The notes under the pieces are model-generated. The model did no database searches. It saw only the letters and a list, made by a program, of their open reading frames with translations, and had not been told where the DNA came from. Shown piece after piece: positions 52,023 to 60,952 of a DNA stretch of 64,000 nt. The position numbers and the translations under genes were made by a program. Numbering within the stretch: position 1 is the stretch's first letter; each line of letters begins with the position of its first letter. Source of the stretch: Rhizobium sp. CCGE 510 (GTDB lineage Bacteria; Pseudomonadota; Alphaproteobacteria; Rhizobiales; Rhizobiaceae); NCBI RefSeq assembly GCF_000292525.1, contig NZ_AEYF01000045.1, positions 310,001-374,000 on the forward strand. Reading direction: 5' to 3'.

Positions 52023-53357
52023 TCAGTTCGTCACGGCCTGCGCATCTTCAGCCGTGCGCAGCTTGATGCCCTTTTCCTTCGCATAGGCTTCCGAGGACTT
52101 TTCGATGATCGGCCTCAGCAGCGCCCAGTCCGGTGCGATCCAATCGGATACGACGTTCCATTTCTTGCCATCCCACTGCTGGAAGGTCACGTAGCCATTG
52201 CCTTCGTGGTTGTCCCAGGTGACGTTGATCGAATGAAAGAGATCCTTGGCGCCGAGTGCTTCAACGCGGGCGGGGTCGAGTTGCAGATGTTCGAAGCCCC
52301 AGCGGACCTCGTCGCCCGTTAATGTCCGGTGACCGAACTTTTCCTGTGCGATGCGGATGGCTTCGACGTTCAGGATGCCGTTGACGATGCCAAGATTGTG
52401 GTAGACCGAACCAATCCGCTTCTTGTCTTCGAGATTGCCCTTGCCGTTGTCATAGAGCGTCTTCACGATCTCCTGGACCACCGGATATTCCGCGCCGGAA
52501 GCCTGCGTGGTGATCGCCGTATAGCCCTTGGCTGCGTCGCCGGCCGGGATGACGTCTTCTTCGGAGTTAGACCATACGTTGCCAATGATGTGATCGACCG
52601 GGAAACCCGTCTTGGCCGCCGTCTTGAGAGCGACCGGGTTCATCACGCCCCAGCCGCGCAACACGACATAATCCGGCTTGGCGCGGCGGATCGTCAGCCA
52701 TTGCGCCTGCTGCTCGTTGCCGGGATGCGGCACTTCGATCTGCTGCAGTTCGAAGCCGTATTGCTTCGACAGCAGTTCGTAAATTGGGATGGTCTCCTTG
52801 CCGTAGGGCGAGCCGTGATAAAGCACGACGATCTTCTTGCCCTTCAGCTTGTCGGGGCCGCCGAGCTTGGAGGCGATGTAGTTCACAATGCCCGAGGTCT
52901 CGCTGTAGGGATTGAGCAGCAGCGGAAAGACATAGGGGAAGACGCGGCCGTCGGTGGAGTCGGTGCGACCGTGGTTGATGGTGATCAACGGCACCTTGTC
53001 CTGAGTGATGCGATCGATCATGGCATAGGCGATGCCGACGGAAAGCGGATTCCACGCGGCGATATTTGGATTGCTCTTGAGGCGCTCATAGGCCTCGACG
53101 CCGCGCTCGACCTCGTACTGCGTTTCCGCTTCCGACCAGGTGAGCTTGACACCGTTCACGCCGCCGTCGCGCGTGTTGATGAGATTGAGATAGTCGATGA
53201 AGCCGCCGAAAAACCCGGTGCCGCCGGCCGCATAGGGCCCGACGCGGTAGCTCTGCAGCGGGAAATATTGCTCGTCGGCGTGGGCGACCGGTATCGCGGC
53301 CGAGACGGCCAGGCCGGCCGCAAGGGCGGCGGCTTTCAATTTCGCAAGCATGGTCAT
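52023..53357 (-). CDS. Liv-type ABC substrate-binding protein
   Basis: A 444-residue periplasmic protein of the branched-chain amino acid binding type (type I fold). The signal peptide is about residues 1-28, ending AIPVAHADEQ. Mature segments are GTGFFGGFIDYLNLIN, WSEAETQYEVERGVEAYERL, KIVVLYHGSPYGKETIPI and PDYVVLRGWGVMNPVALKTA. It is longer than LivJ/LivK (about 345), as in the subgroup that binds non-amino-acid ligands such as aromatics or urea-like solutes. GGAG 11 bases before the ATG at 53357; a GTG at 53369 is possible. Ligand unknown. Confidence 0.9.
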   Translation of the reverse strand: MTMLAKLKAAALAAGLAVSAAIPVAHADEQYFPLQSYRVGPYAAGGTGFFGGFIDYLNLINTRDGGVNGVKLTWSEAETQYEVERGVEAYERLKSNPNIAAWNPLSVGIAYAMIDRITQDKVPLITINHGRTDSTDGRVFPYVFPLLLNPYSETSGIVNYIASKLGGPDKLKGKKIVVLYHGSPYGKETIPIYELLSKQYGFELQQIEVPHPGNEQQAQWLTIRRAKPDYVVLRGWGVMNPVALKTAAKTGFPVDHIIGNVWSNSEEDVIPAGDAAKGYTAITTQASGAEYPVVQEIVKTLYDNGKGNLEDKKRIGSVYHNLGIVNGILNVEAIRIAQEKFGHRTLTGDEVRWGFEHLQLDPARVEALGAKDLFHSINVTWDNHEGNGYVTFQQWDGKKWNVVSDWIAPDWALLRPIIEKSSEAYAKEKGIKLRTAEDAQAVTN

Positions 53358-53450
53358 GTCTAGATACACTCCGGGTATTGTCCGGTGCTGAGACCGAATC
53401 TGGTTGAATTGAGCGATGCGTTTGGTGTCGGAGCTTGCGCCCCGGTTTGG

Positions 53451-54494
53451 TCAGGCTCGTCTGCCGACGGCAGAGCCGAGCCGCCTTCGGATCTTGTCCC
53501 AGAGCGAGGAAAGCCCGTCCGGTTCGAGGATCAGAAACAGAATGATCAGGGCGCCGAGCACGATGCGTTGGCTCATCTCGAGCACGCCGGAATCGAAGAG
53601 ATCGCCGAGCAGGAACGAACCCAGTCGCGACAGGAGGAGCGGGAAGACGACGATCAGGGCGGCGCCGAGAAAGGCGCCCCGGGTCGAGGCAAGCCCACCG
53701 ATGATGATGATGAAAAGGATCTGGAACGACCGGTCGAGATTGAAACCGGCGGGCTCCACCGTTCTGAGATAGGTGAAAGCCCACAATACCCCCGCGACCG
53801 CAATGATGAATGAGGAGATCGCAAAGGCGAGCAGCTTGGTTCTCAGTACGGGCACTCCGATGATGCGCGCTGCTATCTCGTTGTCCCGAACGGCGATGAA
53901 GTTGCGACCGGTTTGCGACGTCGACAACCGATGGGCGAGGAAGGTCAGCACGACGACGACTGTAAGCGCAAAAAGGTAGCGGCCGACCGGGCCTGTAAAC
54001 TCCATGCCGGCAAGCGTCAAAGGCGGCGCGTCGATAACTCCGGAGGCCGAGTCGTTCGAAAACCAACTGAACTTGGTGAGCGCCCACTGCACGAAGAACT
54101 GCGCGGCAAGCGTCGACACCGCGAGATAGAAGCCTTTCAATCTGAGGCTCGGCAGGCCGAAGACGATGCCGATCACCGCCGCCGAAAGACCGGCCAGCAG
54201 TATGCTGACGATGAGCGGCAAACCATCCACCCGCAAATTGAAATTGTAGGCGGCGAAGGCGCCGACGGCCATGAAGGCCGCACTTCCGAGCGAGACCTGG
54301 CCGGCGCAACCGGTGAGCAGATTTAGGCCGACGCCTGCCAGACTGAGCGCCAGGAATGGCAGAAGGATCGCTTCGAACAAATAGGTCGAGCCGATGAAGG
54401 GCACCACGAGATAGGCAGCGGCAACAACAGTGACGGGCGCCAGCCAGGGGCTGGAGAGACGGCGGGGATGAAGATCGGCGACAATGGCGGCCAT
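53451..54494 (-). CDS. Liv-type ABC permease (LivM-like)
   Basis: A 347-residue membrane permease. Recognisable family parts: LSLAGVGLNLLTGCAGQVSLGSAAFMAVGAFAAY (part: NLLTGCAGQVSLGSAAF), RLKGFYLAVSTLAAQFF, AVRDNEIAARIIGVPVLRTKLLAF (part: AVRDNEIAARIIGVPV) and GGLASTRGAFLGAALIV. About eight to ten hydrophobic segments. The ATG at 54494 begins one base beyond the LivH-like stop; the longer ORF overlaps it. Pairs with the LivH-like permease. Confidence 0.92.
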   Translation of the reverse strand: MAAIVADLHPRRLSSPWLAPVTVVAAAYLVVPFIGSTYLFEAILLPFLALSLAGVGLNLLTGCAGQVSLGSAAFMAVGAFAAYNFNLRVDGLPLIVSILLAGLSAAVIGIVFGLPSLRLKGFYLAVSTLAAQFFVQWALTKFSWFSNDSASGVIDAPPLTLAGMEFTGPVGRYLFALTVVVVLTFLAHRLSTSQTGRNFIAVRDNEIAARIIGVPVLRTKLLAFAISSFIIAVAGVLWAFTYLRTVEPAGFNLDRSFQILFIIIIGGLASTRGAFLGAALIVVFPLLLSRLGSFLLGDLFDSGVLEMSQRIVLGALIILFLILEPDGLSSLWDKIRRRLGSAVGRRA

Positions 54495-54495
54495 A

Positions 54496-55392
54496 TCAGA
54501 CCCTTTCCACGAGCTTTTGCCCGAATAGGCCGGACGGGCGGATGAGCAGGAAGCCGAGTGCCACGACATAGGCGATCCAGCCTTCAATGCCGCCGCCGAA
54601 ATATTCGCCGATGTAGACCTCCGCGAGCTTTTCGGTCGCGCCGATCAGCAGGCCGCCGACGATCGCCCCCAGAATGGAATCGAAACCGCCGAGGACGAGA
54701 ACGGGGAGCGCTTTCAGCACGACCAGCGACAGAGAGAACTGGACACCGAGCCGCGCTCCCCACAACAGACCTGCAACGAGCGCCACGACACCGGCTGCGG
54801 CCCAGACGGTCGCCCAGATCCACGGCAGTTTCAGTCCGACCGCAAGCGCGGCGAACTGATCGTCGGCGACCGCGCGGAACGCCAGGCCAATTCGGGTGTA
54901 GCGAAAGAAGGCCGAGAGTGCCGCCACCATCGCTGCAGCGACTGCCGCAGCAAACAAATCGAACTGGCTGATGAACACGCCGCCGACATCGAAAGGAATA
55001 TCCTCGATCCCGAGCTCCAGGCCGTGGACCTGCGTGCCCCAGATGAGTTGTGCCGCGCCCTCGATGATATAGGAGAGCCCGAGCGTCGCCATAAAGAGCG
55101 TAATCGGCGGCTTATTGGTCAACGGCCGCAGCACGGTGCGCTCGATGGCAATGCCGATCAGCACCATGACCGCGAATGTCAGAATGAGCGCCAAGGCGAA
55201 GGGTACGCCGCGCTCGACCAGACTAACGAAGGTCAGCGCGGCAAACAGCAACATCGCTCCTTGCGCGAAATTGAGGACGCCGGATGTCTTGTAGATCAGT
55301 ACGAAACCGATCGCGACGAGCGAATACATCACGCCGGACAGCAAGCCGCCGACCAGCACTTCGATCAGGAACAGCCAGTCGAAATCCGCCAT
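54496..55392 (-). CDS. Liv-type ABC permease (LivH-like)
   Basis: A 298-residue permease with the family start LLSGVMYSLVAIGFVLIYKTSGVLNFAQGAM (part: GVMYSLVAIGFVLIYKTSG and LNFAQGAML), TRIGLAFRAVADDQFAALAVG and VVLKALPVLVLGGFDSILGAIVGG (part: ALPVLVLGGFDSILGAIVGG). Start and stop are tightly packed against neighbours (ATGA overlap with the LivG-like gene). Confidence 0.93.
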   Translation of the reverse strand: MADFDWLFLIEVLVGGLLSGVMYSLVAIGFVLIYKTSGVLNFAQGAMLLFAALTFVSLVERGVPFALALILTFAVMVLIGIAIERTVLRPLTNKPPITLFMATLGLSYIIEGAAQLIWGTQVHGLELGIEDIPFDVGGVFISQFDLFAAAVAAAMVAALSAFFRYTRIGLAFRAVADDQFAALAVGLKLPWIWATVWAAAGVVALVAGLLWGARLGVQFSLSLVVLKALPVLVLGGFDSILGAIVGGLLIGATEKLAEVYIGEYFGGGIEGWIAYVVALGFLLIRPSGLFGQKLVERV

Positions 55393-56306
55393 CAGATACC
55401 CTCCCCGTCCTCGTTTTCCGCAGCGACGCCGAGGTAAGCCTCAATGACGCGCTGATCGGCGCGGATCTCATCCGGGGTCCCGTCGGCGATCTTGCGGCCG
55501 TAATCGAGGACAGCGATCCGGTCGGAAAGCTGCATGACCACGCCGACATCGTGCTCGATGAGGATAATGGTTGTTTGATACTGATTGCGGGCAGCGCGAA
55601 TGAATTCCGCCATGTCGGCCTTTTCCACCGCAGTCATGCCAGCCATCGGTTCGTCGAGAAGCAAGATCTTCGGTTCCGCCACCAAGGCGCGCGCAAGCTC
55701 CACCCGCTTTTGCAGGCCGTAGGGCAGCGTGCCCGCCAAACGATGACCCACATGGTCGAGATGCAGGAATTCAAGCACACGGCCGGCACGTTCGCGTGCA
55801 TCCGCTTCTTCGCGCCGCGTCCGTCCAAGACCGAGGATCTGCCCAGCAAACGTCGAGCGCACGGTATAGGCTCGACCGGCGATCACATTATCGATGACGC
55901 TCAAGCCCTTGAACAAGGCCAGGTTTTGGAAGGTGCGGGCGACACCGAGCGAAGCTAGCCGTTCGGTCGGCACATGCCGGTAGGCGTTGGGGCCGATGCT
56001 GACATGACCGCGGTCGGAGCGATAGACACCGCTGATGACATTGATCAGCGAACTCTTGCCGGCGCCATTCGGCCCGATGATGGCGCGGATTTCTCCTGCA
56101 GCAATGGTGAGATCTATATCGACCAGGGCCGTGACCCCACCGAATGACAGGCTGATCCCGTGCAATGCGAGAGCACTGGTTTTTTCGCTCTGCTGCGGCC
56201 CGCCCGCCTTGCCGGTGCTCTGCGGCAATAGGCGGGCAATCTGGACACCGGTGCCCTGAGGCGCGCCACTCTCCAGCACGTCAAGGGAATAGGTCGCGGC
56301 GGGCAT
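55392..56306 (-). CDS. Liv-type ABC transporter ATPase (LivG-like)
   Basis: A 304-residue ATPase with a 45-residue N-terminal extension before the usual start (HGISLSFGGVTALVDIDL). Walker A IGPNGAGKSSLINVIS, a LivG-type AFQN-like element VARTFQNLALFKGLSV, signature PYGLQKRVELARALVAEP (the LSxG motif is replaced by LPYG, as often in LivG), Walker B LLLDEPMAGM. GGAGG nine bases before the ATG at 56306 supports the extended start; earlier in-frame starts do not have a site. Confidence 0.9.
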   Translation of the reverse strand: MPAATYSLDVLESGAPQGTGVQIARLLPQSTGKAGGPQQSEKTSALALHGISLSFGGVTALVDIDLTIAAGEIRAIIGPNGAGKSSLINVISGVYRSDRGHVSIGPNAYRHVPTERLASLGVARTFQNLALFKGLSVIDNVIAGRAYTVRSTFAGQILGLGRTRREEADARERAGRVLEFLHLDHVGHRLAGTLPYGLQKRVELARALVAEPKILLLDEPMAGMTAVEKADMAEFIRAARNQYQTTIILIEHDVGVVMQLSDRIAVLDYGRKIADGTPDEIRADQRVIEAYLGVAAENEDGEGI

Positions 56307-56419
56307 TCGGTGTCCTCCATACGGGCGTGAACGCAGCGCACAACTCCCTGTAACGTGGGCCGATCGGCCCACGCGCCGGTGATGCGTCGCTTGCAAGAGA
56401 TATTCGAGGCCGCTGAGCC

Positions 56420-57529
56420 TTATTCGGCAGCCACTGCCTGCGCCTTGGCGGTCTCTTCGAGTTCGCGGACGAGCGGAATCACATGCTCACCGAAATAGGC
56501 GACCTCTTCCTGGAAATGCAGGAAGCCGAGCAGGATCAAGTCCGCACCTGCCCGCTTGAGCTCGACGATCCTTTCCGCGACCTGCCGGGGTGTGCCGATA
56601 AGGTTCGAGCGGAAGCCGTCATTATATTGAACGAGATCCTCGAAGGAAGACTTCGCCCAGTTGCCCTCGCCTTCGGGCGAGGCCTTGCCGGCGTTCTTCA
56701 CCTCATGCCCGAAGGCGTTTACCGCTTCGGGATTGGCCTTCTCGATGATTTCGGCGAGAACCGCCTTGGCTTCCTCCTCCGTCTCGCGGACGATCGCAAA
56801 AGCGTTGACCCCGACCCGGACGGAATGCCCATTGGTCTCGGCCTTCGATTTAAGGTCGTCGACCTGCTTGCGAATTTCAGCCGGCGTATTGCCGTTGGTG
56901 AAGTACCAGTCGGAGACGCGTGCCGCCATATCGCGCGCCGCACGTGAAGAGCCGCCCTGGAAGATTTCCGGTTGCGGATCAATCGGCTTCGGCTTCAGCG
57001 AATAATCGTTGAAGCGATAGAAATCGCCGCGGAAGGTGAAGTTGTCTTCGGTCCAAATGCCGCGAAGCGCGCGAATGAACTCCTCCGACCGACGATAACG
57101 CTCGTCATGGTCGAGCCAATGCTCGCCGATGGCGGTGAATTCGCCGCGGAACCAGCCGCTGACGATATTGACGGCGACACGCCCATTGGTCAGGTGATTG
57201 ATGGTCGCAATCTGCTTGGCGGCGAGAGCAGGATTCCAGGGACCGGGCAGGATCGCCGCGATTACCTTCAACGTCGTCGTCGATTCAAGCAGGGCGTGGC
57301 TGAACGAAACGGACTCGTGCTGAAATTCCGCGCCGTAACCTGCGGTGAACCGGATCTGGCTGAGGGCATAGTCGAAACCGCTCGCCTCGGCGATCTGCGC
57401 AAGCTTTCTATTGTATTCGATCGTCCAGCTTGTGCGCTGCTCGATGTCCGAAATCACCAGGCCGCCCGAAACATTCGGCACCCAATAAGCAAATTTGACC
57501 GGATCGTTCGAAGCATTGGAAAAAGTCAT
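56420..57529 (-). CDS. sfnG: Dimethyl sulfone monooxygenase (SfnG)
   Basis: A 369-residue reduced-flavin-dependent luciferase-like monooxygenase. The sequence FAYWVPNVSGGLVISDIEQR, followed by FDYALSQIRFTAGYGAEFQHES, is characteristic of SfnG rather than of SsuD or MsuD; NIVSGWFRGEFTAIGEHWLDHDERY is the shared luciferase-fold core (in part NIVSGWFRGEFTAIG). SfnG converts dimethyl sulfone to methanesulfinate, using FMNH2 from an MsuE-type reductase, which is the next gene upstream. AGGGAG precedes the ATG. Cytoplasmic. Confidence 0.93.
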   Translation of the reverse strand: MTFSNASNDPVKFAYWVPNVSGGLVISDIEQRTSWTIEYNRKLAQIAEASGFDYALSQIRFTAGYGAEFQHESVSFSHALLESTTTLKVIAAILPGPWNPALAAKQIATINHLTNGRVAVNIVSGWFRGEFTAIGEHWLDHDERYRRSEEFIRALRGIWTEDNFTFRGDFYRFNDYSLKPKPIDPQPEIFQGGSSRAARDMAARVSDWYFTNGNTPAEIRKQVDDLKSKAETNGHSVRVGVNAFAIVRETEEEAKAVLAEIIEKANPEAVNAFGHEVKNAGKASPEGEGNWAKSSFEDLVQYNDGFRSNLIGTPRQVAERIVELKRAGADLILLGFLHFQEEVAYFGEHVIPLVRELEETAKAQAVAAE

Positions 57530-57561
57530 GTAAGGCTCCCTCTTGAATTTCGTTTTATGCT

Positions 57562-58134
57562 CTAAGCCGCCAATCCGCTGCGCTTGCCCGTGAGCGTCGC
57601 TTCGGTATTGGCCGCCGGCATGATTGCCGCGATCTCCTCGATGGCTCGGTCGATGCGCTCGAGGACGGCAAGATTTGTGAGTTCGTGACTGGCGAAGTCG
57701 TCCTCGAGCGCATAGACCGCGGTCGGGACGGTCATTGCATTGAAGAAGCCGAAGAGCGGCCGCAATTGGTGCTCGAGCATCAGGCCGTGCAATGGCGTGC
57801 CGCCCGTTGCGGCCAGGACAACGCGCTTGCCCGCCAGTGTTCGATAGTCGACGAGGTCGAAGAGGTGTTTGAGCGCGCCGCTGTAGGATGCGCGATAGAC
57901 CGGCGACCCGACGATGATGATATCGGCGCCCTCGACCGCAGCGATGATCGCCTTGCCTTCGGTGTCGAGCTGATCCGCTCGAAGCGCACGAAACAGCACC
58001 GGGGCTGCGTCGACAAGCTCGATGGACTGCAGGTGGCCACCAATGCGCTGCCGCAGGCGATCGGCGATAACACTCACCAAGGACGCCGTCCGGGACGGTC
58101 TTTTGACATTGCCGCTGAGCGCTAGGATGTTCAT
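57562..58134 (-). CDS. msuE: NAD(P)H-dependent FMN reductase (MsuE-like)
   Basis: A 190-residue flavodoxin-fold reductase. It opens MNILALSGNVKRPSRTASLV (phosphate loop), and contains DIIIVGSPVYRASYSGALKHLFDLVD and KRVVLAATGGTPLHGLMLEHQLRPL (parts: GSPVYRASYSGALKHLFDL, TGGTPLHGLMLEHQLRPLF), which match MsuE/SsuE. It supplies reduced FMN to SfnG and possibly other monooxygenases. First gene of the eight-gene sulfur operon; the promoter should lie in 58135-58464. Confidence 0.9.
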   Translation of the reverse strand: MNILALSGNVKRPSRTASLVSVIADRLRQRIGGHLQSIELVDAAPVLFRALRADQLDTEGKAIIAAVEGADIIIVGSPVYRASYSGALKHLFDLVDYRTLAGKRVVLAATGGTPLHGLMLEHQLRPLFGFFNAMTVPTAVYALEDDFASHELTNLAVLERIDRAIEEIAAIMPAANTEATLTGKRSGLAA

Positions 58135-58464
58135 GGTGCAGGCGTTCCCGTGTCTGATTAATTTAATCTATATATTTAGTGATCTAATGGGAGGCGAAGA
58201 TGTTCTAATCTTCGCCGAAAAGCGGATCGAATTGCCGTAGCAACGAGCAGATTTCCGGAAGATTTTTCTCAAGAGGCGTGGGCAAGACACAGCAAGTCGA
58301 TGCCTGCGAGGCCGTGCCTCAGCCGCCGCATCGCCGGTCCATGCGCCGCGTCGCCGGGCAAACCTGCGTCAAACCGGCAAAGCCTGCCAAAAACCAAGGG
58401 CCAAAGAGTCACAACGTCTGGCCGAGGTCCTCGCTGCGCCGAGCAGTTAAAACATGGCGCCCGC
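58135..58464. other. Intergenic region upstream of sulfur operon
   Basis: About 330 bases without a supported gene. The first 110 bases hold an AT-rich patch (around 58155-58190), the likely promoter of the msuE operon. The rest has only short open frames without protein character. Confidence 0.5.
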
Positions 58465-59607
58465 TCACGAGAACGGCTCGGTTGGTCCCGTCGCGGGATT
58501 GGTGAACCAGCGCGGTCCCTCGGCGGCCATGTAGATATGGTCCTCCAGCCGAATACCGAATTTCTCGGGAAAGACGATCATCGGCTCGTTGGAAAAACAC
58601 ATGCCGGCGGCAAGTGGCGTGTCGTTGCCGCGAACGATGTAGGGATCCTCGTGGATCTCCAATCCGAGCCCATGACCGGCGCGGTGCGGCAAGCCCGGCA
58701 GGCGGTAGTCGGGGCCGAGGGAATGTTTGGCAAGCACCTTGCGGGCGGCATCGTCGAGGCTCGAGCAGGCGGCGCCGATCCGGGCGGCGTCGAAGACGGC
58801 CTGCTGTGCCTCGCGTTCGATCCACCAAGCGCGTTCGAAGGCGCTGTTGCCGCCCTCCAGCATATAGGTTCGGGTGATATCGGAATGATAACCGTCGATC
58901 CGGCAGCCGGTGTCGACGAGGATGACGTCGTCACGGCCGAGGACCTGATCGCCGTCGGCGCCATGCGGAAGCGCCGTCGCGGCGCCGAACGAGACGATGC
59001 AGAATGTCGAGCCGGCATCGGCGCCGGCCTGGCGATGCCGACGATCGATGAAGTCGACCACTTCGGATGATTTGATGCCGGGTTTCAACAGCGCATGCAC
59101 CTGCCTGTGGACGTCGATCGTCAGGTTCATCGCATATTGAATGAGCGCGATCTCGGCGGCCGATTTGATCCGACGCAGGTCGCGGATCAGCCGTCCGCCA
59201 TCGACAAGCCTTGCCGCACCCATCGCCGCTGCCATGGCGTGAAAGAAGAAAAGCGGTAACCCATCATCGAGGGCGAGCCTGCCTCCTTGGCCGACAAGGC
59301 GCGCGATGAGAGCAGCGCTGCTCTCCTCCTCCTCCCAGATCAGCATTTCCCCCGGTAGATGCGGCAGGGTTTCGACGCGGCTGCGCTCGAAACCGGGAAC
59401 GATGTAGGAAACGGCCGTCGGCGTAACGAGGGCGCCGAGAAACCTTTCGCTCGGATGCCACACGAGCCCGGTGAAATAACGCAGGCTTTCGGTCGATCCG
59501 AGAAGCATGCCAGCCAATCCGTGGGCTTCGATCAATTGCCGAAGCCTGCTGAGGCGGCTCTGCCGCTCCTCGTCGGTTATGCGGGGGACCGGGTGCTGCC
59601 ACGACAT
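58465..59607 (-). CDS. M24 family metallopeptidase (Xaa-Pro dipeptidase-like)
   Basis: A 380-residue pita-bread-fold protein. The N-terminal creatinase-like domain (LRQLIEAHGLAGMLLGSTE) is followed by the metal site: aspartates in LVDTGCRIDGYHSDITRTY, histidine in HRAGHGLGLEIHEDPYI, and glutamates in SNEPMIVFPEK and GIRLEDHIYM. All five ligands are present, so an active peptidase or a relative such as a creatinase is expected. The start lies 77 bases after the LacI stop on the same strand, so it may be co-transcribed with the regulator. Substrate unknown. Confidence 0.9.
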   Translation of the reverse strand: MSWQHPVPRITDEERQSRLSRLRQLIEAHGLAGMLLGSTESLRYFTGLVWHPSERFLGALVTPTAVSYIVPGFERSRVETLPHLPGEMLIWEEEESSAALIARLVGQGGRLALDDGLPLFFFHAMAAAMGAARLVDGGRLIRDLRRIKSAAEIALIQYAMNLTIDVHRQVHALLKPGIKSSEVVDFIDRRHRQAGADAGSTFCIVSFGAATALPHGADGDQVLGRDDVILVDTGCRIDGYHSDITRTYMLEGGNSAFERAWWIEREAQQAVFDAARIGAACSSLDDAARKVLAKHSLGPDYRLPGLPHRAGHGLGLEIHEDPYIVRGNDTPLAAGMCFSNEPMIVFPEKFGIRLEDHIYMAAEGPRWFTNPATGPTEPFS

Positions 59608-59684
59608 TTCGTTTTCCTGCTCTTGCTGCGCGTGCTGACGAGACCGGCGAGTGCGGCCAGCCGCTGCCGTCTCACCTATCAGCG

Positions 59685-60734
59685 CTATTTCGTATCGGAC
59701 CGGGCCAGGCTGGTGCGGCTGACCAGCGACGGTGTCTGGAGAATATGCTCGGATGCGGTGCGGCCTTCAATTCTGGAAATAAGGGCCCGGGTGGCGACCT
59801 GGCCGAGTTCCCTGCCCGACTGATCGATGCTGGCGAGATTGACAAGACCAAGGGCTGCGGTCGATGAGTTGTCGTATCCGATGACGGCGAGGTCTTCGGG
59901 CACGCGCACGCCCATCTCCATCGCCAGGCTGAGAAGGGTGATGGCGTCGAGATCGCTCCAGCAGAACACGGCGCGCGGCCTGTCTTTTCTCGCCAGAAAT
60001 TTTCGCATCGCCTCTTCCCGCTTTGGCGAGGCCATGGGGATTTTGCCGATGGGCGCGGAGGCGCCCAACCCGCCGCGTTGCATCGCCCGGCGGTAGCCGA
60101 TTTCGCGCTGACGGACGACGGAGACCGCGTGCCCCTCCCGCTCGCCGAGGCTCAGCATTTCAATGCCGCGATAGCCGCAGGCAAGAAGCGCTTCCACCGC
60201 GATTTCCGCCCCGCGCTGATCGTCGGCATTGACAGTATCGAAGGCCGTGGCGCTGGCATCGTGGTAACCGACCGCGACAATCGGTATCTGGACCGCGAAC
60301 TTGGCGAGGATTTCCGAGGGCAAGCGCGGCGCCACGAGGACAAGGCCGTCCATCTTGTAGTCGACCATCGACTCGATCAACGACGTCTCCAACTGCACGC
60401 GCGCATCGCTGACGCCGATCATCGCCTGATAGTGCGACGGCGCCAGCACCCCGTTCACACCGGCGATCACTTCAGGAAGGAAGGGATTGCGGATATCGAT
60501 CAACAGGACGCCGATGGTGAAACTGCGGCCGCGCAAGCCCCGTGCCGCCCGCGAAGGGCGATATCCGAGCACTTCGATGGCATCCGTCACCTTGGCGCGC
60601 AATGCCTCGCTGACGCCGTAGGCGTTTCGCATCACCTTGGAAACCGCCGCGACCGATACTCCTGCATGGGCTGCTACAGTCCGGATCGTCACGCGATCGT
60701 TTCGTTGCAGCTTTTGTCTGTCTTCGATGGACAT
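59685..60734 (-). CDS. LacI family transcriptional regulator, intact copy
   Basis: A 349-residue regulator. The headpiece reads VTIRTVAAHAGVSVAAVSKVMRN, in part TVAAHAGVSVAAVSKVM, followed by LGYRPSRAARGLRGRSFTIGVLLIDIRNPF (part: LGYRPSRAARGLRG) and the effector core with VIGYDNSSTAALGLVNLASIDQ (part: IGYDNSSTAALGLVNLASI). The ATG at 60734 gives the standard N-terminus. A dyad of 30 bases lies about 100 bases upstream and is the likely operator. A decayed piece of a second copy of this gene lies at 62003-62130, and the downstream peptidase may share its transcript. Confidence 0.92.
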   Translation of the reverse strand: MSIEDRQKLQRNDRVTIRTVAAHAGVSVAAVSKVMRNAYGVSEALRAKVTDAIEVLGYRPSRAARGLRGRSFTIGVLLIDIRNPFLPEVIAGVNGVLAPSHYQAMIGVSDARVQLETSLIESMVDYKMDGLVLVAPRLPSEILAKFAVQIPIVAVGYHDASATAFDTVNADDQRGAEIAVEALLACGYRGIEMLSLGEREGHAVSVVRQREIGYRRAMQRGGLGASAPIGKIPMASPKREEAMRKFLARKDRPRAVFCWSDLDAITLLSLAMEMGVRVPEDLAVIGYDNSSTAALGLVNLASIDQSGRELGQVATRALISRIEGRTASEHILQTPSLVSRTSLARSDTK

Positions 60735-60832
60735 GAAATCTCTGGCTTGCGGCTGCGAGTCGTCAACAATCGCGCCCGCGGAACCACCATGGCAGACCGG
60801 CAACGAAATTTCTATTACACTTCCTAAAAAAA

Positions 60833-60862
60833 TGTAGAACGTTATATGGAGAACGTTCTACA
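60833..60862. promoter_or_regulatory. LacI-type operator, copy A
   Basis: An 11-bp inverted repeat (tgtagaacgtt ... aacgttctaca, arms 60833-60843 and 60852-60862). It contains the perfect palindrome agaacgttct. It is duplicated at 62169-62198. Located upstream of the LacI gene, it is a good candidate for its binding site. Confidence 0.7.
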
Positions 60863-60880
60863 CTTCATCGGGAGCATTTG

Positions 60881-60909
60881 ACGAACTTTCAGACGGCAGC
60901 CATCAGCGG
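60881..60909 (+). pseudogene. 5' stub of rhamnosidase gene with ACG in place of ATG
   Basis: The first nine or so codons of the GH78 gene are repeated here after GGGAG, but the start codon is ACG instead of ATG, and the similarity ends within 30 bases. Not translatable as a functional product. Confidence 0.75.
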
Positions 60910-60952
60910 AAAGTCTGAGTCCGCTTTCAATGGACGTGCCTGAACGGATGAT

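Larger units (their letters stand above)
60795..60909. repeat. Promoter/5' end duplication, copy A
   Basis: 115 bases matching 62131-62245 at 111 positions. The four differences are A/G, C/T, C/T and A/C changes. It covers the operator and the start of the rhamnosidase gene, whose start codon is ACG in this copy. Confidence 0.9.

Noticed and set aside
58240..58464. Small frames between msuE and the peptidase gene
   Set aside because: Translations are Arg/Pro-rich without motif or ribosome-binding site.
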